Source: a virus
Direction: 5' to 3' (one strand)
IMG/VR virus record: IMGVR_UViG_3300028553_000104
Coordinates: 1-33,740 of that record
Length of the DNA stretch: 33,740 nt
Shown: positions 1 through 5,418 of the stretch, piece after piece
Layout of the letters: every line of letters starts with the position of its first letter
How positions within the stretch are numbered: position 1 is the stretch's first letter
Notes under the pieces: generated by a model
Seen by the model: only the letters and a program-made list of their open reading frames with translations
What the model was told of the DNA's origin: nothing
Database searches by the model: none
Program-made: the position numbers and the translations under genes

Positions 1-251
1 GTGTGGAACACAGAGTATTAGATGATTACGAACGCAACCGTGAATTAATTGATTTGACAGCACAGCCCCAAGAAATTAAAGAGTTAGTAGATGCCACAAT
101 ACGTGAGCAGGTTAGCCACAAGGACATTGGGCAGGTTGGTGTAAGATTTATGCAATTCTGTGGCAAGTATGAATTGAATAAATGTAGCGAGGCGGCTGAC
201 AGCTTCGGCCGGTGGTTGAATGAAACCTACAAAGGTGTGTTAAATGCGTAA
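1..251 (+). CDS. Small phage protein, 5' end possibly cut by window
   Basis: The frame is open from the window edge; the first possible start is GTG at 3, giving 82 residues, but the true start may lie upstream. The protein is mostly helical and polar, with no motif I recognise. It ends with RWLNETYKGVLNA. The stop overlaps the next gene's ATG by 8 bases, as is typical of densely packed phage early genes. Function unknown. Confidence 0.6.
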   Translation, partial: VEHRVLDDYERNRELIDLTAQPQEIKELVDATIREQVSHKDIGQVGVRFMQFCGKYELNKCSEAADSFGRWLNETYKGVLNA

Positions 252-453
252 TATTGTCATGATAGGAATTTCTACAATTCTTATTATAGGTATTATAACC
301 ATTACCGGAGTACGTGATGATTCAATTAAATCAAATAGGTTTGATTGCCGATTATTAATCGGTGGATGGCATCCAGACGTGCCAAAAGAAATAACAGACG
401 AATGTCGAAAAGGAGTAGCACATGACACTAATAGCAAAACCAGTTATAGATAA
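244..453 (+). CDS. Small membrane-anchored hypothetical protein
   Basis: 69 residues. Residues 3-22 are a run of Ile/Val/Leu/Gly/Thr (IVMIGISTILIIGIITITGV), a single transmembrane or uncleaved signal segment, followed by a short polar tail containing two cysteines. It overlaps the upstream gene by 8 bases and the downstream gene by 32 bases, so translation is probably coupled. I do not recognise a family. The overlap with a well-supported downstream start lowers confidence in the C-terminal end but not in the frame. Confidence 0.5.
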   Translation: MRNIVMIGISTILIIGIITITGVRDDSIKSNRFDCRLLIGGWHPDVPKEITDECRKGVAHDTNSKTSYR

Positions 454-889
454 GCAGTTTTGGATTTTACAAAAAGATAACGAAAAAATTGGTAACATCG
501 AGGCCTGCAATGGTGGTTACCAAGTTAAAATTGATAACCAGATTACACAGTACAAAACAATTCGCATGGCAACTCGACACATTGACATCAAATTTGAAGC
601 GCCGGTCAAACTTACCAAGCCAAAGGTCACAGTTGATCGGGTACATGGATATCCGGTTACAGGAAGAGTTTACAATCCTATGTGGGACGTTAGTCAACAG
701 TTGCCAGTGTATACTCAAACAGCTAAAAGTAAATCATGGATTGCAGCTGGATGGTACAATGTACGCAAGGGCCGACACTGGAAAATAGTGCAAGCACCAA
801 AGTTAATTGTACTACAACGCTATCCCTATCAAGGTCCATTTAACTCAGAGGACGAAGCACATGACAATGCATCTAACCAAGTTCGTTGA
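422..889 (+). CDS. Hypothetical phage protein, 155 aa
   Basis: Start ATG 422 is set by a good ribosome site (aaaaggag) about 7 bases upstream. The first half reads like a small beta-rich domain (FWILQKDNEKIGNIEACNGG); the second half contains YPVTGRVYNPMWDV and a Trp/Tyr-rich stretch, then QRYPYQGPFNSEDEA. No catalytic motif is seen. The end overlaps the next gene start at 861. Probably a T4-like accessory protein of unknown role. Confidence 0.7.
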   Translation: MTLIAKPVIDKQFWILQKDNEKIGNIEACNGGYQVKIDNQITQYKTIRMATRHIDIKFEAPVKLTKPKVTVDRVHGYPVTGRVYNPMWDVSQQLPVYTQTAKSKSWIAAGWYNVRKGRHWKIVQAPKLIVLQRYPYQGPFNSEDEAHDNASNQVR

Positions 890-1070
890 TCGTGTACGTG
901 GGCAAGAAGCCCGCGGTGTAAAGGATTTTGTCATGAGTATGACAGATGCCAAGGACCTACATGCTGACATTACACGACTGCTAATAGACCTGCAAACCCT
1001 ACGGGAACAAGCAATTATCACACAAGAAGATCAAGTAATCACAGTGAAAATGGATGGGGGTACATTCTAA
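861..1070 (+). CDS. Small hypothetical protein (MTMHLTKFVDRV)
   Basis: The frame is open upstream to 807, but ATG 861 is preferred because GAGGACGAAGC precedes it at Shine-Dalgarno distance and it gives the usual short overlap with the previous gene. 69 residues, predicted mostly helical (VRGQEARGVKDFVMSMTDAKDL, then a leucine-rich helix LLIDLQTLREQ) ending in a short beta stretch (VITVKMDGGTF). Function not recognised. Confidence 0.65.
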   Translation: MTMHLTKFVDRVRGQEARGVKDFVMSMTDAKDLHADITRLLIDLQTLREQAIITQEDQVITVKMDGGTF

Positions 1071-1087
1071 ATACACCTATATTTCTA

Positions 1088-1095
1088 GATAAATA
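1088..1095 (+). promoter_or_regulatory. T4-late-like octamer GATAAATA
   Basis: GATAAATA lies 18 bases before ATG 1114, in a short intergenic gap. It resembles the T4 late promoter consensus TATAAATA. The resulting mRNA would have a short leader carrying a ribosome site. Confidence 0.4.
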
Positions 1096-1113
1096 AAATA
1101 TAGGAGTATTATA

Positions 1114-1401
1114 ATGTCCAGACCAAAACCTAGCATAATAGTTGAACACACTAACAAAGCCACGTATAAGACTGAGCAAGTTTTGGCATCAGAGGGTGTA
1201 TGGGCAGTGTTTTATGATGCTAAACCGATCAACCTCAAAACCTCAAATATGCTAGTACAATATCCCGGGCCCAAGTATAAAAAGGTTTCATTCTCCAATC
1301 CAGGTCATGCCAAGAACTTGGCCCGCAAACTAAACACACAATTTAAAACCGACAAGTTCACTGTGGTATTATTAACACAAGGCCAACAGGTTTATCCTTG
1401 A
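1114..1401 (+). CDS. Hypothetical protein, 95 aa
   Basis: ATG 1114 is preceded by ATAGGAG, a clear ribosome site. The protein is basic and predicted alpha/beta: an N-terminal strand (PSIIVEHTNK), a central YPGPKYKKVSF, and a helix (HAKNLARKLNTQF) followed by a strand (FTVVLL). No known family recognised. The next gene begins within 2 bases of its stop, suggesting coupling. Confidence 0.7.
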   Translation: MSRPKPSIIVEHTNKATYKTEQVLASEGVWAVFYDAKPINLKTSNMLVQYPGPKYKKVSFSNPGHAKNLARKLNTQFKTDKFTVVLLTQGQQVYP

Positions 1402-1402
1402 T

Positions 1403-1771
1403 GTGCGTAATAAACAGAAGCTTACTGAAGAACTAGTTCAACAACTAGATACCGAGCTTGGTATCACGGTTGACCAGGCCATGCGTACATGGTGGCATAA
1501 TCTCAGAAAAAGTGGTGGCATGCGTCTTACCACTAATGGATTTGATATTTTCCTTAACCACTTACAACTCAAACACTACGATTATAAATTACAGCCATTT
1601 GATCTTAATTCAAAACTAATAATAGCCTTGGATCAAAAATTACAGCAACCATATTATATTGTAACTAAAAAAATGATGCCAATACAAATAGTATTCTTTG
1701 GTAGCAAAGAAGCCATGATGACTAATTTATACGGCGATCTTAAAAAATTTATTGACAATTATACCCCATAG
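1403..1771 (+). CDS. Hypothetical protein, 122 aa, GTG start
   Basis: The first usable start is GTG 1403, immediately after the preceding stop, suggesting translational coupling; a later ATG at 1481 (MRTWWHNL) is the alternative. The sequence has an N-terminal helical part (QKLTEELVQQLDTELGITVDQA), then a Tyr/Leu-rich region and C-terminal helix (AMMTNLYGDLKKFI). Function unknown. The tRNA promoter -35 lies inside its last codons. Confidence 0.6.
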   Translation: MRNKQKLTEELVQQLDTELGITVDQAMRTWWHNLRKSGGMRLTTNGFDIFLNHLQLKHYDYKLQPFDLNSKLIIALDQKLQQPYYIVTKKMMPIQIVFFGSKEAMMTNLYGDLKKFIDNYTP

Positions 1772-1780
1772 TGTTATACT
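1752..1780 (+). promoter_or_regulatory. Sigma70-type promoter for tRNA(CAT)-1
   Basis: TTGACA (1752-1757), 17-base spacer, TATACT (1775-1780). Transcription would start near 1787, 11 bases before the tRNA acceptor stem. Confidence 0.7.
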
Positions 1781-1797
1781 ACTTGAGTAGTAAAGAT

Positions 1798-1873
1798 GGC
1801 CCGGTAGCTTAAATAGAAAAGCGTCAAACTCATAATTTGGGGAGTGTGGGTGCAAGTCCTACCCGGACCACCA
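1798..1873 (+). tRNA. tRNA with CAT anticodon (Met or lysidine-modified Ile), copy 1
   Basis: A 7-bp acceptor stem (1798-1804 with 1863-1869, one C-A mismatch), D stem GCTT/AAGC, anticodon stem TCAAA/TTTGG with loop CTCATAA (anticodon 1831-1833), T stem GTGGG/CCTAC with loop TGCAAGT, and an encoded CCA at 1871-1873. The D loop has no GG pair, which is unusual and may weaken D-loop/T-loop contact. A G1-C72 pair argues against an initiator tRNA. CAT can be elongator Met or Ile2; I cannot decide which. Confidence 0.85.
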
Positions 1874-1878
1874 AACAA

Positions 1879-1886
1879 GATAAATA
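1879..1886 (+). promoter_or_regulatory. T4-late-like octamer GATAAATA
   Basis: GATAAATA ends 7 bases before GTG 1894, the spacing seen at several other octamer-driven starts in the window, and there is no ribosome site between them. Confidence 0.35.
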
Positions 1887-1893
1887 CTTGACC

Positions 1894-2061
1894 GTGGAAC
1901 AGCAAAAGAAACCTGTAGTGCAGTATTACTATTCTGAAGCAGAATGGACAAGATTAGGTTGTGGTCCGTTACCGGAAGAGCGCGATCGTTCTAAATTACT
2001 CGATGCTCATGCAAAAGGTAATCCAAAGGTTGACGGCAAAGCTGTCAAGGGTTATAATTAA
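1894..2061 (+). CDS. Small hypothetical protein after the tRNA
   Basis: The frame is open back into the tRNA, so the start must be later: GTG 1894 (55 aa) or TTG 1888 (57 aa). GTG 1894 is preferred because it sits 7 bases after an ATAAATA octamer, as in other probably leaderless genes here. The product contains YYYSEAEWTRLGCGPLPEERDRSKLLDAH in outline: an aromatic N-terminus, a polar middle and a Lys/Gly-rich tail. No family recognised. Confidence 0.45.
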   Translation: MEQQKKPVVQYYYSEAEWTRLGCGPLPEERDRSKLLDAHAKGNPKVDGKAVKGYN

Positions 2062-2066
2062 TAATC

Positions 2067-2153
2067 ATGATATGGTTGGCTATTTTTATTCTCGGTTCTG
2101 TTGGAATATATCTGTTAATTGAGTTAAAAGATTGGCTTGATAATGATCAGTAG
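2067..2153 (+). CDS. Very small membrane peptide, 28 aa
   Basis: ATG 2067 opens 28 codons (MIWLAIFILGSVGIYLLIE...), almost all one hydrophobic helix followed by KDWLDNDQ. It starts 5 bases after the previous stop, and no strong ribosome site is visible. The pattern (one transmembrane helix plus charged tail) is typical of tiny phage membrane peptides, but an ORF this short could be chance. Confidence 0.35.
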   Translation: MIWLAIFILGSVGIYLLIELKDWLDNDQ

Positions 2154-2159
2154 TATAAT
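2132..2159 (+). promoter_or_regulatory. Likely promoter of the cold-shock gene
   Basis: TTGGCT (2132-2137), 16-base spacer, TATAAT (2154-2159), then a T-rich leader with ribosome site AAGGAAG before ATG 2187. Confidence 0.5.
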
Positions 2160-2186
2160 AATTTTTTTAAAAGGAAGTATAGTAAA

Positions 2187-2390
2187 ATGGCATTTGGTAA
2201 AGTAAAATGGTTTAACGACGCAAAAGGTTTTGGTTTTATTACCCCCGATGGCGGTGGTGAAGATTTGTTCGCACATTTCTCAGCAATCGGTGGAAGTGGA
2301 TTTAAAACACTTAAAGAGAATCAAGCGGTAATTTTTGATATCGTGCAAGGCCCAAAAGGCAAGCAAGCATCAAACATTGTTCCGCAGTAA
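2187..2390 (+). CDS. CspA-family cold-shock protein
   Basis: 67 residues, the full length of a single cold-shock (OB-fold) domain that binds single-stranded RNA or DNA. It begins [20 protein letters not shown], with the RNP1 motif KGFGFI at about 14-19 and the RNP2-like motif DLFAHF at about 27-32; the C-terminus ends SNIVPQ. It has a good ribosome site (AAGGAAG) and its own promoter. In a phage it may act as an RNA chaperone that melts mRNA structure or antiterminates. The family is certain; the phage role is inferred. Confidence 0.95.
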   Translation: MAFGKVKWFNDAKGFGFITPDGGGEDLFAHFSAIGGSGFKTLKENQAVIFDIVQGPKGKQASNIVPQ

Positions 2391-2403
2391 AGAATTGTTG
2401 TAA

Positions 2404-2434
2404 CGTGGACGCAGGGGTTAAATCCTGCGGACCA
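2404..2434 (+). other. Hairpin resembling a T-arm
   Basis: CGCAGG and CCTGCG form a 6-bp stem around the loop GGTTAAAT, with flanking TGG/CCA pairs. The order 'GACGC-GG-GTTAAATCC' resembles the T-arm end of a tRNA or tmRNA, but no acceptor or anticodon partner is present and no U-run follows. It may be a relic or a weak terminator after the cold-shock gene. Confidence 0.3.
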
Positions 2435-2440
2435 TTTAGG

Positions 2441-2469
2441 TTGACTTTTAATTCGTTTTCTGCTACAAT
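2441..2469 (+). promoter_or_regulatory. Sigma70-type promoter, leaderless start of GIY-YIG gene
   Basis: TTGACT (2441-2446), 17-base spacer, TACAAT (2464-2469). The predicted +1 is the A of ATG 2476. The region after the -10 (AGTAGTAT) recurs at the promoters at 26113 and 33110. Confidence 0.75.
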
Positions 2470-2475
2470 AGTAGT

Positions 2476-3087
2476 ATGAGAGTAAAGAATTTTGAGGTCG
2501 ATTTAGATTCTGTAGAAGATTGCCAAAAGCTAATTAATCAACTTAAAAGTAATATAGGCGAACTTCGAATATTAACACACGGCTCTAAAAAGCAAAGAGT
2601 CCGTTCTGTATTTGAAGCTTGTCGAAAGATATACAATACCGATATCAGCGACTTGTATCGTCATTTAGATTTAGATCCAAACCCGATTTATTATGTCTAT
2701 ACACATTCGGAACCTTCTAAAAAGATTGCTATAGGCAAAAACGGTATCAGTACTTTTGCGGCGACATTAGGAATGGAGTTAATTCCGTTCTATGTAGGCA
2801 AGGGTGTTGGCGATAGAGCTTACGATTTAAACCGCAACGAGACGCATCGTAAAGTAAGACAAAAACTTCAGCAGTTCGGGCAGGAAGTATCTGTTAAAAT
2901 ATTAAAATCTGGACTTACTGAGATGGAAGCATTAATATTAGAATCTAAATTAATCGATATGTTCGGACTAATAGCTTCGGGCGGTAAATTAGTAAATTTG
3001 GACGAAGGTGTAAATAGTAAAGAACGACGCTTAAAATATAAAGACGAGCTTCGTGAGATAAGTATGTTATATAAGAATTCTGTCTGA
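2476..3087 (+). CDS. GIY-YIG family endonuclease (LEM-3-like), likely homing
   Basis: 203 residues. A GIY-YIG nuclease core is visible from about residue 72: IYYVYTH (the 'GIY' strand), then FYVGKGVGDRAYD ('YIG' strand plus conserved Arg), ETHRKVRQKL, and EMEALILESKLIDMFG with the catalytic-type Glu. The N-terminal 70 residues are helical and may bind DNA. No ribosome site precedes the ATG, and the promoter -10 puts +1 on the A of ATG, so the mRNA is probably leaderless. The stop at 3085-3087 abuts a permuted tmRNA gene, so the tmRNA locus may be the target or the ride-along of this nuclease. Precise target unknown. Confidence 0.85.
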   Translation: MRVKNFEVDLDSVEDCQKLINQLKSNIGELRILTHGSKKQRVRSVFEACRKIYNTDISDLYRHLDLDPNPIYYVYTHSEPSKKIAIGKNGISTFAATLGMELIPFYVGKGVGDRAYDLNRNETHRKVRQKLQQFGQEVSVKILKSGLTEMEALILESKLIDMFGLIASGGKLVNLDEGVNSKERRLKYKDELREISMLYKNSV

Positions 3088-3422
3088 AGTTAGACTGAAA
3101 GCTATGCAAGACGCGGAGTGGTGCCCGCCACCTCCACCACAAGCATACTGTGATGCGTTACCCAGCGTGAAGTTAAGAGGGTGAAAACAGTATGCTTTTG
3201 ATGGGGGTGTATAATCCTTTCGATTGTGTAGGAAGTAAGAATAATTAGGAATCGGTAGGCGATGACCGTATAAATCAAGCAAATATTGTAAATGCAAAAA
3301 CATCTACAGGCGAAGTAACTGTTTCAGGCAAGAACGTAAAGTTCTCTGCTCGTACAGTGAAAGCTACTTTAGCAGTTTAATCACTGCTTTGATCAACTAT
3401 GATTAGAAACAGAAAATAGTAG
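3088..3422 (+). ncRNA. ssrA: Circularly permuted (two-piece) tmRNA gene
   Basis: The tRNA-like 3' end comes first: P2 3' strand CTATGCAA (3102-3109), GACGCGG T-arm start, acceptor strand CACCTCC (3129-3135), then A-CCA (3136-3139). A spacer (3140-3202) closes by a perfect 11-bp hairpin (3141-3151 with 3187-3197). The 5' end follows: GGGGGTG (3203-3209) pairs over 7 bp with CACCTCC, then TATAATCCTTTCGAT, matching the tmRNA 'GGATTCGA' region, and TTGTGTAG (3224-3231) pairs over 8 bp with the P2 strand. A pseudoknot-like CGGT/ACCG (3253-3268) precedes a tag frame that ends GCTACTTTAGCAGTTTAA, very like the tag end of E. coli ssrA. Known permuted tmRNAs are processed to two RNAs that tag and rescue stalled ribosomes with SmpB. 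The T loop is not canonical (see findings). The 5' and 3' limits are approximate. Confidence 0.85.
3279..3380 (+). other. tmRNA tag reading frame
   Basis: From GCA-AAT at 3279 (the classic Ala-Asn resume codons, 48 bases after P2) the frame is open for 33 codons to TAA 3378-3380. The peptide begins ANIVNAKTST and ends TVKATLAV, a hydrophobic tail like protease-directing tags. A shorter option is resumption at GCT 3348, giving the ten-residue tag ARTVKATLAV. A small hairpin (AGCAG/CTGCT) spans the stop codon. The resume codon cannot be settled by eye. Confidence 0.55.
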
Positions 3423-3448
3423 ATAGGGACTTCGGTCCCTATTCTTTT
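3423..3448 (+). terminator. Rho-independent terminator of tmRNA
   Basis: Perfect 8-bp stem ATAGGGAC/GTCCCTAT with a TTCG tetraloop, followed by TCTTTT. Placed just after the tmRNA coding piece. Confidence 0.9.
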
Positions 3449-3556
3449 GACATCAGTGGTAATTGGACTGTGGGTGTAGCGGCAGGGTCGGACATAAACG
3501 CCAGCAACAACTATATGTATCATTACCTTGATTTACACGCAAGGTATATCTTCTAA
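3449..3556 (+). pseudogene. Remnant of an outer-membrane beta-barrel C-terminus
   Basis: The frame from 3449 to TAA 3554-3556 reads 35 residues with alternating hydrophobic/polar residues (WTVGVAAGSDINAS, then YMYHYLDLHARYIF) and ends in Phe with aromatic or hydrophobic residues at alternate positions, the signature of the last strand of an outer-membrane barrel recognised by BamA. No start codon or upstream barrel exists: the frame runs back into the tmRNA terminator. It looks like the tail of a lost barrel gene. A chance ORF is possible. Confidence 0.35.
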
Positions 3557-3583
3557 TAGGGTTGTCGGCGTGTATTTTTTTTT
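3534..3583 (+). terminator. Terminator-like hairpin with competing upstream hairpin
   Basis: TACACGC (3534-3540) pairs with GCGTGTA (3568-3574), followed by nine T's (3575-3583). The loop is long (27 bases). The 5' arm also lies within a competing hairpin TACCTTG/CAAGGTA (3524-3530 with 3540-3546), so the two structures exclude each other. The plus-strand T-run faces the end of the minus-strand lysis cassette. Confidence 0.45.
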
Positions 3584-3587
3584 GATC

Positions 3588-3941
3588 TCAATCTGTTTTT
3601 ACAGTCGGGTTCTCTTCACCGTTTGGATCTTTAATCGCTTTGCCAATTAATGCATTTGCTACCCAAGCACCCATGTATCCAATGAAATAATATTCGGTTA
3701 ATTGGCTGTTCATAATCAAGTAAACAAATCCCCAAGTACTAACTACCCAGGCACCAAATCTGCTAAGTTTGCGTTCATTTAATCTACCGTTGACCGCAAC
3801 CAAATCAATAATACTGATAGTATTCTTTTTGTCATTATTTAATTTATATAAGGCATAGATAGCAGTGGTGATCACCACTGCTAGAATAGCATACATTATT
3901 TCATCTGCGGTTACTTTATTATCAAACCAATGAGACAACAT
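3588..3941 (-). CDS. Holin-like membrane protein
   Basis: 117 residues with three hydrophobic segments: about 14-32 (IMYAILAVVITTAIYALY), 63-79 (GAWVVSTWGFVYLIM) and 85-101 (YFIGYMGAWVANALIG), and a charged C-terminus. Size and three-helix layout fit a class I holin that opens the inner membrane at lysis. The start overlaps the stop of the upstream lipoprotein gene by one base (TAATG). It is the last gene of the minus-strand lysis cassette. The function comes from topology and context, not from a recognised family signature. Confidence 0.6.
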   Translation of the reverse strand: MLSHWFDNKVTADEIMYAILAVVITTAIYALYKLNNDKKNTISIIDLVAVNGRLNERKLSRFGAWVVSTWGFVYLIMNSQLTEYYFIGYMGAWVANALIGKAIKDPNGEENPTVKTD

Positions 3942-4204
3942 TATTTCACTCCGTCAAATATTTTCTTTTGCTCAACGTACCATTGTTGCCACCCAGATAG
4001 TTGATTAGCAACTTCATTGTATGTACCATAGTTTTCGATTACAATATCAAACACTTGACTGGCCGTCGAATCTGCAGGGATTTCTTTTAGTGCAGGTGGC
4101 GGAACTTGTAGTGTGTCACTGGCCTTGGGGAAATTTTGTGTTACAGGAACAGTCACGCATCCGGCCAACACGGCAATCAAACTTATGATTAGAAGTTTTT
4201 TCAT
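3941..4204 (-). CDS. o-spanin-like outer-membrane lipoprotein (Rz1 type)
   Basis: 87 residues with a lipoprotein signal: MKKLLIISLIAVLAGC, lipobox LAGC with Cys16 as the lipidation site. The mature part is short and has a Pro-rich stretch (LQVPPPALKEIP), as in Rz1-like o-spanins, then a helical tail. The start overlaps the end of the upstream i-spanin-like gene by 4 bases (ATGA). Spanin pairs fuse inner and outer membranes at the last step of lysis; this would be the outer-membrane partner. Confidence 0.7.
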   Translation of the reverse strand: MKKLLIISLIAVLAGCVTVPVTQNFPKASDTLQVPPPALKEIPADSTASQVFDIVIENYGTYNEVANQLSGWQQWYVEQKKIFDGVK

Positions 4205-4641
4205 TTTTTAACTTCCTTACGATTTTTGGCCGCATCATTTAAAACCGTGATTACACTATTATTAACCGTGCATTGCTTGTTCAATTGATCCGCTAATTCT
4301 TTCAAACGCTTTTTATTAGTTTCGGTAATATCTTTGATGCGAGCCTGCTCTCGTAGAATCTGCTCAGCTAATTTTGTATTGGCTTCTGCCGACGCTGTTT
4401 CTGCCTTAGCAACTTTTAATTGCATTTCAGCAATGCGTGCCTTGTACTCGGCATCTTTGGCAATACCACCTTCGTACCACACAGCAACCACAGTTAACAG
4501 AATGCCAGCAACTTGAATTGGTAGTTTGTATTGTGATACAAATGGAATAAAGGATAGTACAAAACTAGCACCGATGGCCAGCAAGCCTACCAACAACATT
4601 AGGTGGAAAACGAAATCAGGAAGCCAATTTAAAATAAACAT
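4201..4641 (-). CDS. i-spanin-like inner-membrane protein with coiled coil (Rz-like)
   Basis: 146 residues. Two hydrophobic segments at about 10-33 and 41-57, then a long Ala/Glu/Lys-rich coiled coil (about 62-130: AEYKARIAEMQLKVAKAE, AEQILREQARIKDI) and a basic C-terminus. It starts directly after the endolysin stop and overlaps the lipoprotein gene by 4 bases, the order endolysin-Rz-Rz1 known from lambda. Classical i-spanins have one membrane helix; two is unusual and could mean a longer anchor or a holin/spanin mix. Assignment rests on coiled coil plus context. Confidence 0.65.
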   Translation of the reverse strand: MFILNWLPDFVFHLMLLVGLLAIGASFVLSFIPFVSQYKLPIQVAGILLTVVAVWYEGGIAKDAEYKARIAEMQLKVAKAETASAEANTKLAEQILREQARIKDITETNKKRLKELADQLNKQCTVNNSVITVLNDAAKNRKEVKK

Positions 4642-5295
4642 TTATGCTCCTAGTACCGATAGTGCAAGATTATAACGAGCACGACGATCGTCAATACCGT
4701 TATTTCCACCGTTGATGATTTTTGTTACACGGGCAGTATCGCCAACATCACTGGGTGTGTTTAAATGATTAGTGGTCCAGAACCAACAGGCGCTTTGTAC
4801 AGCACCGTCATACGTTGTTAGATACGCACTTACATCATCCACTGGCAGATTGATGCTGTTGGCAAACTTAGTACAGTTATCACGGCCGGTGAGTTGGATA
4901 AGTCCCTTACCGCAAAAGCGCCAGCCATCGCCGCTTGCAACATCACCGTTGCCCATGCGATTGGCATAAGTGTTATTGGCAATGGCTTCTGGATTACGGT
5001 GTATCGAAGTAGCTAGAGCATTTGGTGCGTATGGTTTAACTGGTTTATGATCTGTGCCTAGTATGGCATACCGATTTGGCCAAGTGTTTGCTAGTCCTTG
5101 AGCAGAATAATTTAAATTTTCTCTAAGGTCTTTGTAACCACTGGATTCGTGGGCAGTTTGGGCTATAAATTGGGCAATTCTCTGTGGTGTGTTAATGTCA
5201 GCGCCAGGCAGAAATTTATTCAAGGCAGCACACCAGTCGTTAACATTATTGTTACCGGGTATTAATTGTGCCAGCTGTTCTTGTGTGATTTCCAT
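4642..5295 (-). CDS. GH19 chitinase-fold endolysin
   Basis: The frame is open to 5361 (239 aa), but ATG 5295 (MEITQEQLAQLI, 217 aa) begins at the domain start and lies 8 bases after an ATAAATA octamer, so it is preferred. Glycoside hydrolase 19 features: HESSGYKDLRENLNYS with likely catalytic Glu50 and Glu59, the GKGLIQLTGRDN motif, and a C-terminal INGGNNGIDDRRARY. Phage GH19 enzymes cleave peptidoglycan glycan strands. No signal peptide, so it needs a holin for release; a holin-like gene is in the same cassette. It is the first gene of the minus-strand lysis operon. Confidence 0.9.
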   Translation of the reverse strand: MEITQEQLAQLIPGNNNVNDWCAALNKFLPGADINTPQRIAQFIAQTAHESSGYKDLRENLNYSAQGLANTWPNRYAILGTDHKPVKPYAPNALATSIHRNPEAIANNTYANRMGNGDVASGDGWRFCGKGLIQLTGRDNCTKFANSINLPVDDVSAYLTTYDGAVQSACWFWTTNHLNTPSDVGDTARVTKIINGGNNGIDDRRARYNLALSVLGA

Positions 5296-5303
5296 AATAT
5301 CTG

Positions 5304-5311
5304 TATTTATC
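5304..5311 (-). promoter_or_regulatory. T4-late-like octamer before endolysin
   Basis: On the minus strand GATAAATA ends 8 bases before ATG 5295, with no ribosome site between. It would transcribe the lysis cassette as a late, near-leaderless message. Confidence 0.45.
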
Positions 5312-5374
5312 TTGCCGAATCCATTGATTCTTGGGTATTGATGTGTTAAAATGTTATACATCTACAATTAAGTC

Positions 5375-5382
5375 ACTAAGTA
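5375..5382 (+). promoter_or_regulatory. T4-late-like octamer before porin
   Basis: ACTAAGTA at 5375-5382, 36 bases before the porin ATG; it gives a leader with the ribosome site AAAAGGAAT. Confidence 0.35.
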
Positions 5383-5418
5383 TTATTTGATGTAAAACTT
5401 TTAAAAGGAATTAAAACA

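Noticed and set aside
2404-2434. A second tmRNA or tRNA at the hairpin after the cold-shock gene
   Set aside because: Only a T-arm-like stem is present; no acceptor, D or anticodon arm can be built around it.
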